A DNA stretch of 15,271 nt from positions 1,054 to 16,324 of the forward strand of contig PFDM01000010.1 in assembly GCA_002772825.1 (NCBI GenBank), written 5' to 3'. Each line of letters begins with the position of its first letter. Position 1 is the stretch's first letter. The DNA comes from Parcubacteria group bacterium CG10_big_fil_rev_8_21_14_0_10_38_31 (GTDB lineage Bacteria > Patescibacteriota > Minisyncoccia > GCA-002772825). Below, piece after piece: positions 13,135 through 15,271 of this stretch. The translations under genes were made by a program, and so were the position numbers. Below the pieces are notes generated by a model that saw only the letters and a list, made by a program, of their open reading frames with translations, did not search any database and had not been told where the DNA came from.

Positions 13135-14193
13135 TTATTTTCCGGCTAGTGCTATTATCATTCCAATTATAGCAAATATAATACTTATAATCCAAAATCT
13201 CATTGTCACTTTATATGAGGGCCAGCCCAACGCCTCAAAATGATGATGAATAGGGGCGACTAAGAAGACCTTTTTGCCATTCCTGAGCTTTTTTGAAGTA
13301 ATCTGGATGATGACCGAACCGGAGGCCACAAAAAGGGGTAAAGCGATTATAGGTAAAACAACTACTGATTTAGTTAAGAAAGCGACTACGGTAAGAGTGG
13401 TCGTAAGCCCTAAGATACCCGTCTCCGTCATATAGAAACGCGCCGGCGGTATATTAAACCAGAGAAAGGCCAGTATACCGCCTGCCACCACGGCACAGAA
13501 AACCGCTAAGTCTATCTGGTTCTGGAAGAAGGCTATCCCCGCGTAAGCAGAGAAGATTGTCGCAAAAATTCCGCCTGAGAGACCGTCTATGCCGTCTATC
13601 ACTCCTCCGGAAAAAAGAGCAAGCATCGTAATCATAAAGAGTGGGATAAACAGAAGTCCTAGTGAGACCTCACCGTAAAAAGGGATGAGAATACTTGATA
13701 TGCCGAGCTTCACAAAGAACCACCAAGCGCCTATCGCACCTATCGCTAAGACCATTATTATCCTTTCGGATAATTTAAGACCGCCGGCGATATATTTCCC
13801 TTTCCCATAGATAACTAAAAGGTCATCTACCAACCCCACCATAGACCCGGCAAGAAGAGTAAAGAGAGGAAGCCATGTCTGAGACCGACTTAAGAAATCA
13901 AGCTTCTCGGCTAGTGGATTTGAGAATATGACCGACAATAATCGAAAAATGATTATGACAATAAGAGTGCTACTCCAGATCAAAATACCACCCATTCTAG
14001 GTGTGCCAACCTCCTTCTCCTTATGAAGATTGTTAAAAATGGGTGTTCCCCCTCCACCGAGACCATTGGTTCGCGCTTTTTTCTTCCACATCTTGTGTTT
14101 ATACAGATAATGGGTTAGAAGTGGAGTAAGGAAAATACCTATGAAAAAAGCCACTGTAGCTGGCACGAAAACTTTAAAGACGTCTATAATCAT
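13135..14193 (-). CDS. mraY: MraY, phospho-N-acetylmuramoyl-pentapeptide transferase
   Basis: The 352-residue polytopic membrane enzyme links UDP-MurNAc-pentapeptide to undecaprenyl phosphate to form lipid I. Motifs: VGTPRMGGILIW (62-73), GLVDDLLVIYGKGKYIAGG (120-138) with D123/D124, and LFSGGVIDGIDGLSGG (193-208). NIPPARFYMTETG (247-259) and APIHHHFEALGWPSYKV (313-329) follow. The first Asp pair and the His triad are intact. In the fourth motif the usual GD(T/V)GS is TETGI, so the third active-site acid is Glu257 rather than Asp. A Gly-rich insertion NGLGGGGTPIFNN (43-55) precedes TPRMGG, where the usual substrate-facing loop begins. It is the first gene of the cell-wall operon, with a good promoter whose -10 ends eight bases before the ATG. 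Confidence 0.95.
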   Translation of the reverse strand: MIIDVFKVFVPATVAFFIGIFLTPLLTHYLYKHKMWKKKARTNGLGGGGTPIFNNLHKEKEVGTPRMGGILIWSSTLIVIIIFRLLSVIFSNPLAEKLDFLSRSQTWLPLFTLLAGSMVGLVDDLLVIYGKGKYIAGGLKLSERIIMVLAIGAIGAWWFFVKLGISSILIPFYGEVSLGLLFIPLFMITMLALFSGGVIDGIDGLSGGIFATIFSAYAGIAFFQNQIDLAVFCAVVAGGILAFLWFNIPPARFYMTETGILGLTTTLTVVAFLTKSVVVLPIIALPLFVASGSVIIQITSKKLRNGKKVFLVAPIHHHFEALGWPSYKVTMRFWIISIIFAIIGMIIALAGK

Positions 14194-14201
14194 TAGATTA
14201 G

Positions 14202-14229
14202 ATTATACCACTTTTTCTAAAATATTCAA
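14202..14229 (-). promoter_or_regulatory. Promoter of the mraY operon
   Basis: On the - strand TTGAAT (14229-14224), a 16-base spacer and a perfect TATAAT (14207-14202) are followed by eight bases and the ATG at 14193. This is the best promoter in the right part and probably drives mraY, the amidohydrolase, ftsW and murG. The predicted leader is at most about two bases. Confidence 0.6.
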
Positions 14230-14244
14230 AAATGGGGATAAGAA

Positions 14245-14296
14245 AATAAAAAAAACCCTACCTGTTAGACATTCAATGTCTAACAGGTAGGGTTTT
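14245..14296 (-). terminator. Strong intrinsic terminator of the GC-rich gene
   Basis: Perfect 20-bp arms (14252-14271 and 14277-14296) around a TTCAA loop, which can pair one base further. On the - strand the stem is followed by a T-rich tract that begins with the T arm and continues to about 14245. It lies 25 bases past the stop of the gene at 14322 and upstream of the mraY promoter, so it insulates the two units. Confidence 0.85.
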
Positions 14297-14321
14297 AGGA
14301 GGGTGTTTCTTGAACTTTGAA

Positions 14322-15254
14322 CTATAGGGGTCTGAAGGATCCGGACCCTAATTTTTTAATCTCCGAAACGGTGACTAAGGAAAGGAAGTATTTCCCTTTC
14401 TCGTCTCTCTGGTCTTCGGAGGTCACGACTGACCCCCCGTTTAATCCAGCTTTTTGAGCCAGCTGGATTTCCCCTATCGTGTTGTAGACTAGGACTTGCT
14501 TTATACTGCCGTCCACGTCTACAATGACGACCCTTTTAGCCTTCACATTAGCAAGTGCCGGAGGACCATCCTTCACCTTGGAGATATTCTCCTTCTCTAT
14601 CCTACCGCCTTTACCTTTTTTAACGGCAAAGGCTTCCATTGCCGGCCCGCACTCTTTCGTCTCCTTGTTATAACTTTCGACAAGGATGACATACACTCCC
14701 GAGTGTAGGCACTGCCACTCTTCTCCCACCACCGGTCGTCCAAACCTGCCGGCACCGGTTTCGGTATAGGCAGAGATGGCGATGCGGGACATTATCTCGT
14801 CCCTTCTTTCTTCCTTAAGGCGACTCTTTTCGAGTCTTTCATTATTTTCTTTCTCTCTCTGCTTTGCAGAGAGATAAGCCGAGGCCTTCTCTTCGTTAGG
14901 AGAAAGTTTGGCCACCGCGCCTATCTCTTTTGCAACGCGACGTTTGAGAAGAATCGCCTTCCGTATATCCATCGCGGTGACCATCTCTCCTCCGATGGTC
15001 TTTAAGTCAAACAAGCAATCAAGAGGGACAACCCCCTCCAGCTGATTGCCGTAAGAAATAAAACAAAGGACGACTTCATCGCCGACCTCTGTGACAGTGC
15101 AGATACCATTGTATCCGGCCTTTTTGAAGTGCCAGATTTCCCGGTCATCTGCCCTTATGCTCCCGGCGAGGAACTTCCCTTCCTCCGCCTTGAGAGATCT
15201 TATCAGGTCAATGGCGTATTTTACCCCCTTGATCTCGACGAGACCAAGTGCCAC
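14322..15254 (-). CDS. GC-rich hypothetical protein, possibly cut by the window edge
   Basis: I do not recognise this protein. With a GTG start at 15254 it has 310 residues, but the frame stays open to the window edge (reading NASHEV before the GTG), so the real start may lie outside. The N-terminal part (1-100) looks globular, with ICTVTEVGDEVVLCFISYG (51-69). A highly charged helical stretch (about 105-150, KQREKENNERLEKSRLKEER) follows. The C-terminal part (about 155-310) is beta-rich with GVYVILVES, RVVIVDVDGSIKQVLVYNTIGEIQLAQKAGLNGG and KYFLSLVTVSEI. No membrane helix, signal or catalytic motif is seen. Third codon positions use C and G far more than in the neighbouring genes, and the gene has its own very strong terminator. 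This suggests either high expression or a different origin. Confidence 0.6.
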   Translation of the reverse strand: MALGLVEIKGVKYAIDLIRSLKAEEGKFLAGSIRADDREIWHFKKAGYNGICTVTEVGDEVVLCFISYGNQLEGVVPLDCLFDLKTIGGEMVTAMDIRKAILLKRRVAKEIGAVAKLSPNEEKASAYLSAKQREKENNERLEKSRLKEERRDEIMSRIAISAYTETGAGRFGRPVVGEEWQCLHSGVYVILVESYNKETKECGPAMEAFAVKKGKGGRIEKENISKVKDGPPALANVKAKRVVIVDVDGSIKQVLVYNTIGEIQLAQKAGLNGGSVVTSEDQRDEKGKYFLSLVTVSEIKKLGSGSFRPL

Positions 15255-15271
15255 CTCATGGGAAGCATTTT

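Noticed and set aside
15255..15271. Alternative ATG starts at 15268 and 15259 for the last gene
   Set aside because: Both are out of frame with the 310-residue protein and lead to a stop after about a dozen codons.

Overview
The window looks like a stretch of chromosome from an uncultivated bacterium of the Candidate Phyla Radiation, most likely Parcubacteria (Patescibacteria). This is an inference. It rests on the AT-rich sequence, the compact genes, shortened versions of universal proteins (GluRS, YbaB), a DUF5667 sigma-factor partner, an orphan RecB-like Fe-S nuclease, and small membrane proteins of a kind I associate with that group. All 16 complete genes end in TAA or TAG, and translation with code 11 works throughout.

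Left part (1-4091, + strand): the possible tail of a gene; a host-attachment/baeRF-like protein; a YbaB/EbfC nucleoid protein with its own terminator; then an envelope-signalling block. That block holds an ECF sigma factor, an overlapping membrane-anchored DUF5667 protein (probable anti-sigma), a SIMPL-domain envelope protein, and a zinc-ribbon protein with a membrane helix and a DUF4367-like outer domain. A 15-bp hairpin sits directly in front of the last gene.

Middle part (4135-8430, - strand): a RecB-like PD-(D/E)XK nuclease with a four-cysteine Fe-S motif, convergent with the left block. Then comes a run, in order of transcription, of glutamyl-tRNA synthetase, a coiled-coil M23 peptidase (EnvC-like cell-wall hydrolase) and a small two-helix membrane protein.

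Mobile insertion (about 8505-9243, + strand): a REP-associated tyrosine transposase (RAYT, HUH/Y1 family) with three copies of one palindrome, GCAAAGGTT-W-AACCTTTGC. One lies inside the gene's own promoter, one is in frame inside the coding sequence, and one covers the stop codon and abuts the murG stop. This self-contained RAYT-palindrome unit is the most distinctive feature of the window.

Right part (9244-14193, - strand): a cell-wall operon transcribed mraY, N-acyl-D-amino-acid deacylase-like amidohydrolase, ftsW, murG. The amidohydrolase occupies the place where murD stands in textbook division/cell-wall clusters, and it lacks the first His of the HxH metal motif. MraY has Glu where the third catalytic-site Asp is expected. 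MraY makes lipid I, MurG makes lipid II and FtsW polymerises it; the M23 hydrolase would later cut the wall. Finally (14322 to the edge, - strand) there is an unrecognised, visibly more GC-rich gene ending in a perfect 20-bp terminator hairpin.

A window-wide pattern: many genes have a TATAAT-like -10 box only 6-8 bases before the ATG and no Shine-Dalgarno sequence. This suggests leaderless or nearly leaderless mRNAs, and it also helps to choose start codons.
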